NCBI GenBank assembly: GCA_958510825.1
Contig: OY294045.1
Span: 94,424,988-94,488,987 of the forward strand
From: Brachypterus glaber
Taxonomy: Eukaryota; Arthropoda; Insecta; Coleoptera; Kateretidae
DNA: 64,000 nt
Direction: 5' to 3'
Shown here: positions 44,122 through 58,600 of the stretch, piece by piece
Numbering within the stretch: the first letter of the stretch is position 1
Layout: every line of letters begins with the position of its first letter
The notes under the pieces: model-generated
Database searches by the model: none
What the model was told of the DNA's origin: nothing
What the model saw: the letters and a program-made list of their open reading frames with translations, nothing else
Position numbers and translations under genes: made by a program

Positions 44122-45294
44122 ATCTATACACGGTGTATTTGAAATAGCATCGGAAATTTTAACAGATGATTCTACATCATAAAATATGACAAAAAGTTCC
44201 TATAAATATATGTTTAAAAATGCGTCATAAGGGAGCTACGCCCCTTTGAAAGTGGCTAAAAAAAATCGGTTTTTATTTAATAACTCAGGAACTCTTTGAG
44301 ATATATCAACGAGGTTTTGCACCTCAACTAATCCTACCAAGGCCCGTTTTTATGTGTTATTTTCATTCTTATTTCTAAAAGGGGTGTGCGAAACGGGGGG
44401 GTTTTCAGTTTTTTGTCCCAAACTTTTTTCTGTGTAACTTTTTTGCAATTTTATTTTTGAAATATGATTCCTCAGGTCAAAATACATAAAAAAGGTACTT
44501 TTGTTGTAATACTGTAGGATTAACCGTTTCGAGAAAAATTCATTTGAAGGTGAAATTCCCACGGTTCGAGGACGAAAAATTAAATACTAAAATGTTGAAA
44601 AAAAAATGCAGGGCGAATGTACATTAAAAACTAAGAAAAAAACCTCATATACAGGTACTTCAAAAATCAATCCTAATGGAGCTATGGTCTCCTAAATATG
44701 CACCATTTTTAAAGGGCTATGGTAGCTTTTAAAAGCGTTTTTTCGACCTACATGTATGGAAACTTTTTTTCTTAGTTTTTGATGTAGAATAACATTGCAT
44801 CATTAAATATTTGGTTTTCGACATTTAGTATTTAATTTTTCGTCCTCGAACCGTGGAAATTTCACCTTCAAATGAACTTTTCTCGAAAACGGTTAATCCT
44901 ACAGTATTACAACAAGAGTACCTTTTTTATGTATTTTGACTTGAGGAATCATATTTCAAAAATAAAATTGCAAAAAAGTTATACACAAAAAAGTTTGGGA
45001 CAAAAAACTGATAAGGCCCCCCGTTTCGCACACCCCTGGTTTAAATAAGTACGTGAAAATTACATACAAAGATGGGCCTTATTAGGATTAATTCACGTGC
45101 AAAACCTCGTTAATATATCTCAAAGGGTTCCTGAGTTATTAAATAAAAACCGATTTTTTAGCCAATTTCAAAGGGGCGTAGCTCCCTTATGACGCATTTT
45201 TAGACATATGTTTGTAGGAACTTTTTATCATATTTTATCATGTAGAATCACATGTTAAAATTTCCTACGCTATTTCAAATACTCCCTGTATATA
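44122..45294. mobile_element. ~1.17-kb fold-back element right of the gap, inverted
   Basis: Starts ACACGGTGTATTTGAAATAG and ends CTATTTCAAATACTCCCTGT. Same family as 42693-43883, with the central asymmetric part reversed, so the two lie head to head. Confidence 0.75.
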
Positions 45295-45492
45295 TTACAT
45301 TTTCTTCTGTTGAGACTCTGCAGAGGCACATGCATCTCCATTCTCATTTTCCATCACGACTGTCAACCATCTGGAATTTTCGGGAACTACTTATCGGGAA
45401 TCTCTTTACTTATTTTCTGCTGCATTTTTCCATATTGAAAGCCTGTTTTGGACAACTCTTAGATACGCTTGCGTGGCTACTACCCAACTGAA
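45295..45492. other. short unique stretch, no gene identified
   Basis: Slightly less AT-rich than its surroundings; the 79-codon frame here shows no recognised domain. Confidence 0.35.
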
Positions 45493-45919
45493 CTACACGG
45501 AAAAAAAATTATAGCTAGGAGCGCTATAACACACATACCAAGCAAATTATAATCGCTTATTATATAAATACAAGGCTTTCTCTTACAATTATGGCAGTCA
45601 GTGTAAAAATTTATATGAAATACTTTAATTGTTTAGTGAATAATAAAATATAACAAATAGTATGGCATTTATAGCTTAAATAGATTTAATTATTGTCCGT
45701 GCTAATAATTTTTATAATATAATAAAATTTCTGTAAATTTATAATAGTGCCTGTAATAAATATAATCGTGTCTGTAATATATATAGTCGTTTCCAATTTA
45801 TTTTTAACATTATTAGTTATTGTGTCCCTTATAATCTATAGCTTAAATCACTATAATTTGCCACTGTTACCAAATATCTTATAATGTATAGCGCAGAGCC
45901 CACTAATTTCTTTCCGTGT
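45493..45919 (-). mobile_element. ~423-bp TIR element, copy C, just outside the duplicated block
   Basis: Flanked by TA on both sides with the same CACGGAAA...TTTCCGTG ends. It is the only copy of the family outside the two duplicated blocks and lies about 57 bp left of the start of the right block. Confidence 0.8.
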
Positions 45920-46147
45920 AACATGGACTTGATGAATTTCCTCTCCTTTAGGAAGCTCTCCGAGGGCTTACCCTTTGCCTCAACATACAACTTTTTACAC
46001 CATAATACTTTTTCTACCATTTCTTCTACTTCATTATTCAACTTTTTTCTTCCTAACCTCTTTAACTTCGGATTTTAGACGTCTGAACCAAAGGGACTTG
46101 TAAATTTTCAACTTCTCAACTTCGTACTTCTACAACTTCATATCTTC

Positions 46148-46241
46148 TTAACTTCATAACTTCATAACTTCGTAACTTCATAACTTCATAACTTCGTAAC
46201 TTCATAACTTCATAACTTCGTAACTTCATAACTTATTTTTT
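46148..46241. repeat. 10-bp tandem repeat, duplicate copy
   Basis: Same TAACTTC(A/G)TA array as near the window start, one unit shorter. Confidence 0.8.
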
Positions 46242-46759
46242 TTTGGTCCTTTTTCACCTGGGCATATAATGTTTCTCTCTGTTGGATCCAAGGCCGGTGG
46301 TCCTAACAGCATTCCTATGTGTACATCCCTTGTGTGATCAACCATACAGCTTCAACTCCAAATCAGCGAGACGTACCAAACCTGATCTGAATGACTGTTC
46401 CCTTCTCTGGTGGATCGTTAAAGATTTTTCGCAGCTTTTTCAACTTGTTTTATTATTCCCAGTTTGGCGGTAGTTTTTGAAATTCCTTCTCTCTATTTCT
46501 GCTTTATCTTCTGACGTGCCTCCGCTGGTCTATAAAACAAAATACATAATTTTTATTACTTAGTGCCTATATAACAATAATCAGTCAAAACTAGTTAACT
46601 TCATTTTGGATAAACTTAAAAAAATATATTACATGGCCTGTAACAACCGCTTTACTACTGCCTTCTCAAACTTACTCAAATTTCTCTATTAACATCAACT
46701 ACTAAACTTTCTCACTAAACTTTCTCTAAGGCTCTAAAATCAGCGTCTCTTCTTACTTC

Positions 46760-47183
46760 ACGGAAAAAAAAATTATAGCTAGGAGTGCTATAACACACAT
46801 ACCAAGCAAATTATAATCGCTTATTATATAAATACAAGGCTTTCTCTTACAATTATGGCAGTCAGTGTAAAAATTTATATGAAATACTTTAATTGTTTAG
46901 TGAATAATAAAATATAACAAATAGTATGGCATTTATAGCTTAAATAGATTTCATTATTGTCCGTGCTAATAATTTTTATAATATAATAAAATTTCTGTAA
47001 ATTTATAATAGTGCCTGTAATAAATATAATCGTGTCTGTAATATATATAATCGTTTCCAATTTATTTTTAACATTATTAGTTATTCTGTCCCTTAAAATC
47101 TATAGCTTAAATCACTATAATTTGCCACTGTTACCAAATATCTTATAATGTATAGCGCAGAGCCCACTAATTTCTTTCCGTGT
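46760..47183 (-). mobile_element. ~423-bp TIR element, copy D (duplicate of A)
   Basis: Same position within the right block as copy A has in the left block, with a few base differences. Confidence 0.75.
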
Positions 47184-48229
47184 TGGCCTATAACTTTAAA
47201 AAATACCCGAAAATAACTTAAAAAGCTCTTTCTAAAATAAAACTTGCCAAAAAATCATTTTTCTTATACCCTGTATATTCATATTTTATATAAATTTTTT
47301 TTCTTAGTAATTCGACACTAAAATTTATTTATGCAATTCTGCAAATTCCAACTTACTTTTAATGATTGTATAAAAAATATAATTTAATTTTTTAGTTTCA
47401 ATAATGTTTACCTGCACAATACCTAGTTATTGTATTTCTCTAAAAAAAATTCCTAGGTTTAGGGTCTGGTATATAGCTTTTGGGTGAATGATTTATCCTG
47501 AAACAGTTGCTATGCCATTTCGACTGTAACTCACACTGCCTTTTTGTAATTTATTGGCACTACCAGATTGTCCTAAGTCTATTTTAAATAAATACAAATA
47601 CAATAAACCCTTAAAAAAATCAAATATGTTTACTTACGAACTGCCTTCCTAACATTACTTTTTACCTAAAACCATCCCAATACCTTTTTTGTATACAATC
47701 GTCCGGCTAAAAAAATTCTTAATTTTGCATTTTCCTACAATATAAACAGTAGTCGGCAAATTTACAGTACTCGCATAGGCGCCGCGTCGACACTAGCGTT
47801 GAGGCGAGGTTTCAAATATTTACATTTTAATTTCTTTTTATCTTGATTTTTCTTTAATGATTCTATTTAAACGAGTAAGGTGTAAAAAAACGTTATCGAT
47901 AAATAAAAATTAAAAACTTTTGTAATCTTAAAAGATAAAAATCAAATGTCGTTTTTTTCTTTGAAAAACACCGATATATACGTATGTATATACTTATGTA
48001 TAGTTAATATGTATAGTTAATATTGTTGTGGGTAACAAATGTTTCGATTTATAAAAATTTCCCTCATAATTCGGCAAAATTATTCCCTAAGCCTATGTTT
48101 CTGTGTTTATTTTCAACGTTGATGAGTCATAACTGAGTTTACGCCGAATACTGCACATATATAATTGAATAATTGTCTTTCGAATACACCTATTTTATTT
48201 TTATTATTTTTCAACTCCAAAGGTAAACT

Positions 48230-48686
48230 ATTAAAAAAATATACATAAGAATAATGGGAACCTTTTTTAAAGGTTGCAAGCCTATGCTTGGGACACTGTT
48301 CCCGGAACAGTATAGTCTGTTACTCTTTTAGAGCTGGGCAACAGATCTTTAAATAAAAGATTGTTTTTAACTAAAAACATTATAGTCTCGAATATGTACA
48401 AACATACAACTGTCATAATTCTGTTAAAATGGAATACTCCCCTACAGGATTCTTTATAGAGTAACTTTAGGATTGTTCGTAATGTTCTCTTTTGACTTAC
48501 AAAAACTGAATCAATATCCTTGGACTGTCCCCAGAAAATTATACCATAACTTAAGTAACTATGAAAATTTGATAAGTAAACAATTCTAAGTGTATGTGCA
48601 TCTAAACACCTCCCCCACACACGGAGTGAATCCCAAGCAAGGTTTTCATTCACTTGAATGCCCAAAAATCTGACGTTAGCCTGCAT
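48230..48686 (-). pseudogene. 3' fragment of a jockey/CR1-type reverse transcriptase (duplicate)
   Basis: Same insertion as at 2240-2715. Here the frame stays open through the VFVSQKRTLRTILKLLYKES segment (48282-48686), showing that the frame break in the left copy arose after the two copies separated or is a sequence error. The RT catalytic core is missing in both. Confidence 0.75.
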
Positions 48687-48767
48687 TATTTACATTGATT
48701 AACTTTAATATACAGACTACAAGAAACTTCGAGTTATGTTATATTCCATTTCACTCAACTACACGGA

Positions 48768-49186
48768 AAGAAATTAGTGGGCTCTGCGCTATACATTATA
48801 AGATATTTGGTAACAGTGGCAAATTATAGTGATTTAAGCTATGGATTATAAGGGACACAATAACTAATAATGTTAAAAATAAATTGGAAACGATTATATA
48901 TATTACAGACACGATTATATTTATTACAGGCACTATTATAAATTTACAGAAATTTTATTATATTATAAAAATTATTAGCACGGACAATAATGAAATCTAT
49001 TTAAGCTATAAATGCCATACTATTTGTTATATTTTATTATTCACTAAACAATTAAAGTATTTCATATAAATTTTTACACTGACTGCCATAATTGTAAGAG
49101 AAAGCCTTGTATTTATATAATAAGCGATTATAATTTGCTTGGTATGTGTGTTATAGCGCTCCTAGCTATAATTTTTTTTTTCCGTG
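48768..49186 (+). mobile_element. ~423-bp TIR element, copy E (duplicate of B)
   Basis: Same position and orientation as copy B in the left block. Confidence 0.75.
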
Positions 49187-49276
49187 TAGATGGTGCTAAT
49201 AGTCCATTACCTAGAATTCTATTAAGTTAAGTCGAAACTCAAGCGCATTCTCTAAAATTTGTTTTTATTATATATA

Positions 49277-49485
49277 CCGTGCGATTATAAAGTTCCGAAC
49301 ACTTTTTAATGCAAAACTGGCATTAGCGATGAGTAAAATGCAAGAAAGCTGTGTGCGTTTTACTGGCCACCGAGCTGTTGTACGTAGCAATCACATGGGC
49401 TTGTCGCGCACAACTCTAACAGAGGCGTCGGTTCAAACGAAGAGTATTTTCTTTTCAAACTGTTCGGCACTTTATAATCGCACTG
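49277..49485. mobile_element. ~209-bp MITE, duplicate copy
   Basis: Same element at the matching place in the right block. Confidence 0.7.
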
Positions 49486-49614
49486 TATAAATTGTATTTT
49501 ATATTAATGATACTTTTATAATATTGTACCTATATTGAAATTGTATTATAAAGTGGGATATCCCGTAATAAAGAACTTAACTTAACTACACAAATTTTTC
49601 TATTTCTATTTCAG

Positions 49615-52600
49615 TTTCATTTAGCATGCCACCAATTTATGAAATGGACAGTTTCGAAATCTGTAGAAACAAACAACAAATATATTGTACCATAAAATTA
49701 CAACTTCTTGCGGACCCAAACTCTATGTCTTGGCAAATTATTCAGGTAAATTTTCAGATATTTTTCATGTGCACAAAAATATGAATTAAGATCTACAGTA
49801 AGAATTTTTAGGGTACTGTAATGTCCCTCTCACTTGCACGCGTCCTTCGTTACGACGTTTTAGCCACTGAATTAAAAGACGCAACCGCATCCATAAAAAT
49901 CTTACTATATTGCATTTGGAACAGGTTTATTCGATGTTTACTATTCGCATACTTGAGTCTAGAAACATTGTCATATCCTTAAATATTTATCAGCGTCAAA
50001 TAAGAATTTACTCAAGTTAACAAACCTACGTACGTTTTTAATCATGGCATTAACTTGTGGTACCCGTTTATGAGGATGACAACTTTGTCACAACATATCT
50101 ATAGACATTCCTGTAAATTTACATTTCATTTATGGGAGGATTGATGTAGTGGTCTACCGCGTCTGTACATGACAAGTCTACTAGCCAACTAGCGTGGGTT
50201 CGATTCTCACTGGCACCAATTTGCCTTTTTCAGTTAATTAATAATTGAAATTTGGCTAAGCCGTAAGTGAAGCGGACACTCATAATAAAAACTGGTTCTA
50301 AAGTCAGTATAAGCCGGTGGTTCTCTCTACTACTAGCCCACACAAGTCCTGGACTTAGGGGATGATTAATTAAGTAGAATAGTGCCAGGTTAAACAAACA
50401 TGTAATGTAATGTAATTTAATTAAGTTTTTTTTTGAGAAGGTTCTCATCCAGCAAAAAATGCTGCATGTTACATTAATAGTATACTAAAGTACTAGTGAG
50501 CTAAAAACCTGTTATGAAACGAGTGCTTTATACAATTTTTTCTATTTTGCTCTGAAATTTAAAAAAACTTACATTTAAATTGATAACTGATTTAGGGATT
50601 TTTGTTTTGGATTGGCATTACAGTTTACACCATGTTTAAAATTCTAAGAACAAATGATATTTTGATATATTTTATAGTCATCTCTTCTCTTTTTTACTGC
50701 AATTAACCAAGCCACAATTATAACATGGTAAAAATAACCTAAACACAAAATTTTGTAGAAAATTCAACTTTAAAGCGACATTGACATTTGCACGGAAAAC
50801 GTCAAGCGATAGGCCAGGTCTGTTGCCAACCGAAAAGAACAAAAAGTACAGACCTCTTATGGGCCTATAAGAACACGCAAAAAGCGTGTGATTATGAGCT
50901 TATAAGAGTCGCAAAATAGAAAAAAATTATTTTAGGAGTCTAAGAAAAATATAAGAATTTATCGAAAAGACATTCTGCATCGCAAATTATGCTTGCCAAC
51001 AATATACCAAAATGATTTACAAAGTTTAAAGCACAACATTACTAAAACGTACTCAGAAAAATTTAAACATTTGGAAGTTCGTCCAATAATTAAAGAAATG
51101 GATTGCCTGAGTAATTACGAAATTGTAAAAGGAACATTTGATTTTATTGTTTTGTAAGTAGGTACAAACTTAATTTTTTTTTTCACTACTAGCTTTAGAA
51201 CATACCATTATTTATCATACTGTGAAATCAATTTTCTTCACCTAAATCAATAATAATTTTTATCCAATACATACAGATAATAAGACAATTACCAGCTTTA
51301 TTTTAAATAGATAAACTCAATAATAACCCCCGCGTGGCTTTTACTTTATTGAGTGGATAATTATTTATTTTACCCACTCAACTGTCACTTGTCAAATTAT
51401 TTTCTTGTAAATTTCATTAAAATTTTTAATAAAAATATGAATTTCTAAGCTATTTATTGGATAAAACCTTGTATGGCACTCATGAGTAAACCGATATTGC
51501 CCACTAGTACCATAAATAATTATTTCTCTCCTAGTAGGAGTAGATTTTATAAACAATTGATTTCTGCCACTTTAGATGTTTCAGTTCTTTGTGCAATTTT
51601 TACTAATTAAACCCAAGAAAATAGTTTTTATTTATTAAATATAATTATTACCAATTAATACAATCAATAATTAGCTAAATATTATGAAAAAAAATTAAAG
51701 AAAAACTAAATTTTTAAACGTCAGTACAAAGTATTTATTTGAGCAAATATCATTCTGATTTTTATGAAAATTTCAGGGATTATCATTTCTGTTAATAATT
51801 TTCTTTTTTATTTGAATAAAAATAGTTAAATAGTGCTAGTAGTGAAAAAACTAATATATAAACTACGGTAGAGAAGACTATTATAGCCTCGCACTCTATA
51901 AAAAATTTCTTCTCTACCTTCTTATATAATTACTATTATTGGTAAAACATACTGAACGTTTATTTTAATTTTAGATATGGCTTTATGTTTTACACACTTT
52001 TAATCCTCATGGTTTCATATTTAGATTTAAATACACAAACTGATCTTCGAAAACAAAAATGTAACGTTTTTATTTAATTAGCTTTTTAAATGGGACTATA
52101 TTATTGTTTTATTTTAGATTTTAAATATTTTGTGTTTATTTCAATAAAAAAAAACTGGGATTCTATAGTTACTTCAAAGAAAGATGAACATTTTGTAAAT
52201 TTAAAGTGTATGAATTTCGTCAGAGTGATAACAATTACGATGGTGATACTATTTCACAGTTCCTTAAAACTTACTAACAACTATGTTGAAAACACTGAAA
52301 TGGTCGAAGAGGTATGTGAAAAAAAGTGGTAGCGACCACATTTCAAGTGCACAGAAAAAAAGGATATCTTGAATCAAAGCAAAACGATCTTAAACCAAGG
52401 CCGCCATGGCTTTCGATATGTTCAACGCCATGACTGTCTTGAATCAAGTCCGCCGTGATCTTGGCATTTGAGGTCCTAGATTTAAGGAATTTCCTTAAAT
52501 CAAAGCTAATTAAACCATTTATTTAAGATCATATTATCTTAAACCAAATATGTAATTATCTTGATTTAAGATCATATTATCTTTATCCAAGATAATATTA

Positions 52601-55600
52601 TCTTACACTAAGTCTTGGTTTAAGATAATATAATATTGAATGAAGAGAATTTTAATCTTGATTTAAGATGATGATTCTCTTGATTCAAGATCATATTGAC
52701 CTGACAGTCAGGTTTCAGGGTTAATAGAAAGGTAAATATTTTGAAAAAATTTCCCACACATGTATAATATTATACTTTCTTACTCTGTTAATCGTGTGAA
52801 ATTTGGTTTCATAGGTGGTCGTAGGAAATAGCACTTGTTTTTGAAGAAAAACTTGTTACAACGCCAATGCAAAATGGCGCTTATAGGTATACATTATTTA
52901 AAGCTATTTACCCTTGAATTTTTTAAGTAAATTTGAAAATCCCCATCGTTTGAGGGTAACAGATACAAATTGGTTCATTTTAAAGCAGATAAAAACAATG
53001 ATACACCTTTAAAGACAACTGATGGCAAAAAAAAACAAACCTAACTTATCTCCCAAGCATTTCTTGAACTACTGCGCAAGTTGTCTGCCAGCCAACAATA
53101 ACAACGGGCGAGTCTACTGTATATCTACGTGGAGGCCGGCAAACTCTTTACCGTAAGACAACAGGGGCTTTGAGTCAAGATAAGAACTCTGATTCTCTGT
53201 TACTATTTTAAATGTTATGCGTTTAAGGAACAAATCCTTGACACAAGAATTTTTCTCCCAAGAGAATAATTAAAGGAAACCAAAGTCACAGATAATCTTA
53301 AACCGAGGATACATGATCTTAAAAGAAGATTATTACCTCAATTTAAGATAATATAAATCCAAGATAATTTATTATCTTCTGCCAAGATAACCTTTTTTTC
53401 TGTGTGGTTTAAATTAAACACAAAAAAATAATTGTTTAGAACTGTTTATAAAAGCATAATACCGCTGTATTTTGGAGCGCTGAATCCAAATCTGGGACCC
53501 CCCTGTTTATCTGAGATTTGAGTAGGCTGCCAGAAACAGCAATAATTAAAATGCAATTATTTGTTCAATTTCAAAGTTGATTTCAACCCTTTTTTTCCTC
53601 AAAAAGGGGTGAGATTTACCCTGGATTCGGATGCATAAATATATGAGTACATTCAAGAGTTCTGAACAATTTTTTTCTTGTGTAACTGTGTTCTTAATCT
53701 AAACGAGGGATATTTTAAGGAAATGTAGGGATAAAATGTAACCAATTACGAAAAAAATAATAACATTTATTAGATGTTACGATTATAGCTACCTTACCCT
53801 ATGTTGTTTGCTAATCCCTCGACTTATTCTCCTAAATTCCCAACTAGCTTGTCAACTTCTCAGCTAATTTATCAACTTATTTCTTAACTAACTCCTCAAT
53901 TTTCAAAGAAATGCACATTGTACATTGTACAGTTATGGCTAGAGATGCTCTTATGTATTAATTCTTCCTTAATTACTTAATAATTACACTAGGCAACAAA
54001 TCGCAACTTTTTTTTTGCACCAACCGGAAAGTAATTTTTCTTATTAATTTGAGTACGTAGAATCCGAATCTGATCTTAGAAAAATTCCAGCACCTAAAAT
54101 TTTTGAGATATAAGTCCAGGAAATAATGATATTTTTTTTAAAATCTTAAAAAAAAAAGAGTAGGATTTTGAAAATTTTAGGATACATGTATATTAAAAAA
54201 ATACGAGGAATTCAAAAATCTATATGCCATATTCTAAGTTGGGTATATTTAACTAAGATTGAGTCGCCAAATCTAAATTTGTCCTCAGATTATTTTTATC
54301 TCCCATGATTTTAGAACAAGAGAGGGCTAAACTAATGATTTTTTACCACTTTTATCTCATTTTTTACAGAAACCTTAGGTAATAGAAATATTCTGAGGCC
54401 AGATTCAGTCTCAGCGACCCAAAATTAGTTAAAAAACGTATGACTCCAATCAGGGCAAGAAACCGTGTTGCCTAGTGTTATTTGTCTCTCACTCTCTCTC
54501 TATCTCAATTCCTCTATATTCTAAAATAAACAAGATTTCGATTGTTATACATTAATTAATAATTATTATTAAGAGAACCAATCTGCAAAACAAACATGAT
54601 TGTTTAGGCAGGATCTTTTCCTTTATTTTTGCTACTAGCAATTTGAAAAAAAAAATGTAAAATTAGTCATTAAATTGTAAAATAAATAATTATGTATTAA
54701 ACTCATTATGTATTATGTGTGAATAAAAAAACAAAATTAAATAAATAAAAAATTATACACTACTTCCCCAACTAATAGCTTCACTAATAAAAAACTATTA
54801 TTTTTTATTAATTTTTTTGGCTAAGTACACACGTGTCTCGAGGTTTTTTAAATCTAAAATGTGCTAATGGAACAAATTCTGTATTTGTTCTTTGTTGAAC
54901 AAATACAATATTTACTTGGCCGGGCGAAAAGTGTAACTATATTATTTTTATTAAAGAAATTACTGGCGCCATCTAAATTTTAGTAGAATTATCTTATTCT
55001 ACAGATTCACATTAGTTATGTTCGTTCGTGCCGCTCACTGCTACACTTTCCTGACAACCAAATAAATACTGTATTTGTTGTATGAAAAACAAATACAGTA
55101 TTTATTTGGTTGGCTGAAAGGTGTAGCACAAATGAGATAGAGATAGGGTAGAGTCTTTTGTTTCATAATTCTAGTCGTAGAGAGCTCCATTAAATGTAGA
55201 AACGTGATATGTATGTTTATAATATTTAAGAATGTCCATTTTAAGAGCACCAGTTCATGAAATTCAAAATTGTGCTTTGATAATGCTTTTCAATAAAAGC
55301 GAAAGTACTTAAGACCACTTTACACGGAGCAATTTGTACGCAAGTTTGATGCTATGGAAGTTTGCTGCCAGATATAGCATGAGGACAATTGGACCTTGAT
55401 TTGCCTTTTCACGGAGCAAGTTGTACGCAAGTTTGGTGCTATATATTGCAAGGTAAACAGTGCTGCCAACCAGACAATTTTGACTTGTCTCTGCGTTTGT
55501 TGACAAAAACATAACCTAGCATTTGCTTTTTTAAGGAAGTTTTTTAGTTAGACAGACGGACCTATTATTAATAATAATAATTATTAACATGTCAAGTTGC

Positions 55601-58600
55601 TACTATATTAGTAAAATAAAACCGATTTGGTAACTTTTTTCCAAGTTGGTACCACGAAAATAACCATAAAACTTGCGTGAAAATCGCCGAAAAATAGAAC
55701 ATGTTCTAAATAATTTGATGGCACGAAAATGGCCTCAAACTTGCCTGAAGGCATGCGCAGTGACTGAACCATTCTTGCAACAAACTTGCATAGCATCAAA
55801 CTTGCGCACAAATTGCTCCGTGTAAAGTGGCTTTTAGGAAAAATAAATTGTATTATTACACACAAAAAGAAATAATACTCCATACATAACCCTTTTATTA
55901 TTTTTTAGGTATTTCTAGATCCATTTCAAAGAGGAGTTATAATGATTCTACTTTTTCTAGTACAAATAAATTTTTTAATGACATCATGGCTATTGGGTAA
56001 TAAAATTATGACAATTGTGGAAAAGAAAGGAGAATTTTCTTTTAGAAGTGCTGTGATATTAATGATAAATAGATTTTTTAGGTATATAACTAAGCCAATT
56101 TTTTCATGTTTTATAAAGTTTAATTTTTGATATTGGAATTATACACAGAAATTTTTAAACAAAATTATAAAAATATTAATTTATTATTTCATCTATTTAT
56201 TTTCTACTCTTGGTACTGAAGAGGGCCAGCAGCCCGAAACTTCCACTATGTACGATGTATATAAAATAGATTGATGGAATAATAAATTAATATTTTTATA
56301 ATTTTGTTTAAAATTAAAAATTTCTGTCCTTACTAATTCTACGTCTAACCACACGTTAGTGGTACTATGTGCCTGAGACACACAAGTCTTCAACTTGCTA
56401 CCATTCAAGAGGTATGAGTAGTTGTCTACATCTAGCAATAGATGGCGCATAAGTCTACATCAATCTAATGACTATATTCCGTTTGTGAATAAAGTCTAAA
56501 AACGTTTTCTTAATCAGCGTGCAGAGTTGACTCTTGGTACTGAAGAGGGCCAGCAGCTCGAAACTGTTAGTCTACCAATATCACTGTACGATGATTAGAA
56601 AATAGATTGATGTAATAATAAATACGATTTTTTCTTCAAGCTTCCTAAATATTATTTTTTTTATAATAATTTGGCATTTAATTTATTTAATAATAAGGTA
56701 TGTTTTTTATGATTTTTTTTTATTAAAATCGATTCATATTTAAAATTTATATAATTTAACAAAATTAACTGAAAACAGATTTAATTATTTTTCGTAGGCT
56801 GAACCGTACTCTTTTCGAGATTTTGATGTTATTAAAAGCATATCCACAGGCTCACATAACAAGCATAGTACACAAGAATTCGATAACGTGATTGGCTTAC
56901 AAGATACATGACGACACATCAAGCCAGTCACGGCATCACATTCTTATGTACTATGCTTGTTATACGAGCCTGTGGATATGCCATAACTTGTCTAATGTAG
57001 TATTTCAAATTTCGGAGAGATTTGGAGGTGCACAATCCTTATATTCTTCTTCATTTTTAATTAATTTTTAATTAAGTTCACACTTAGAGCAAAACGTTTT
57101 TGCACAGAATCTCGAATTAACGACGGGTTTACAAAATAAACAAACAACTGCGCATTATGGCCGCCATCAAGATCAAATAGTGCTGCCGCCAGTGGCAGGT
57201 GTAAAACAATGAACTAATTTTTTTACTGTAAAATCTTCTATCTAGTGTGTTTAGTTATAAAATATTAAAATTTTAGTACATTGTTCCACTCAGAGGAAAA
57301 GTGCTTTTTTTACTTGTCTGTAGTTTCCGGACTCCGCTTTGCGTCGTCCGTAAATTCTACAGACTAGTAAAAAAAAGCTTCACTTTTCCTCTTAGTAAAA
57401 CGATATACTATTTTTCTTCAAGCATCCTATATATATTTTTTTAAATATTAATTTTTGCATTTAATAATAATAACTCTTCTAATGTAGCATTTGTAATTTC
57501 GGAGAGATTTTTAGGTGTATAAACCATATATTCTTCTTCAATCATTTTTAATCAATTTCACACAAGGTTTTTGCACAGAATCTCGAGTAAACCACATGTT
57601 TACATAATAAACAAACAAGTTTGAAGTATGGCTGTCATCAAAGTCAAAGAGTGCTGCCCCCAGTGGTGGTTTTGCTAACTAACTTTTTTTACGGCGTACA
57701 ACAATAAACTCATTTTTTTACTGTAAAAAAATAGATCACTTCGATCTAGTGTGTTCAGTTATAAAATATTAAAATTTTAGTACGATTGAAGAAAAATAGT
57801 ATATTATTTACCAAGTGAGAGAAGTTTAACATTTTTGACCTGCGTCAAATTGCGGGATGAGCGCGCTAGCGCGAAGCCCGCAAGACTCGGTCTAAAATGT
57901 TAAATCTTCACTCACGTGGAAAATATAGTATTTTTTTCACTACCAGTACAATTAATTAGCTATTTATTTATTTATTTATTTTACTAAAATTTAATGAAAA
58001 AGCTTATAAATTTAAAATATCACGCTAGCCGTTCGCGGCCATTAAAAAACAAATGAATAACTTGACATTTATGGCAGAAATTTTCTGGTGATCTGCTAAA
58101 ATTATTAATTTAGAAAGTGTTTCCGTGTTAAGTGTAATAAAATATATAAAAATGGAAAGTGAAATGCAAAGTTATGATTCTGGTACTCCCCCATAAATAA
58201 GGAGACAGGCGAAAACTGTGAGGGAGAATCTATTGCCTCAAAAATCAATATATGGGGGTTGTACCTCTAGTAATCTATCATCCTTACGGTAATATATGGG
58301 TTGTATAAGCTATGATGGACAAATGATTTTCACTTTTCGAAGTTTTTTTTTGTAAAACATGTTTTACTAATTTCGTTAATATTTTTTAATTTATCATGCA
58401 ATAAATAAATTTGGTGCCTAAAGACACTTGCAAATAGCAATGTGATTTAATAATTATGTGAAACGTCAGATGCCAAAACAGCTGAATAAAAATTCATTAT
58501 TGACCATGGTGCAATTTCATTATTTTTAGAACCTCTGACGTCATAGGTAGAGAAATAATATTTCTACCAATGAAAAGAACAGTAATAAAGATGTGCTTTT

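Larger units (their letters stand above)
56190..56615 (+). mobile_element. retrozyme-like repeat, duplicate with an intact 3' hammerhead
   Basis: Right-block counterpart of 10217-10605. The first hammerhead (56208-56243) is the same truncated form; the second (56522-56586) keeps all core elements. Confidence 0.7.

Noticed and set aside
43859..44147. Frames of 83 and 90 codons across the N run
   Set aside because: They are artefacts of translating N; no sequence is known there.
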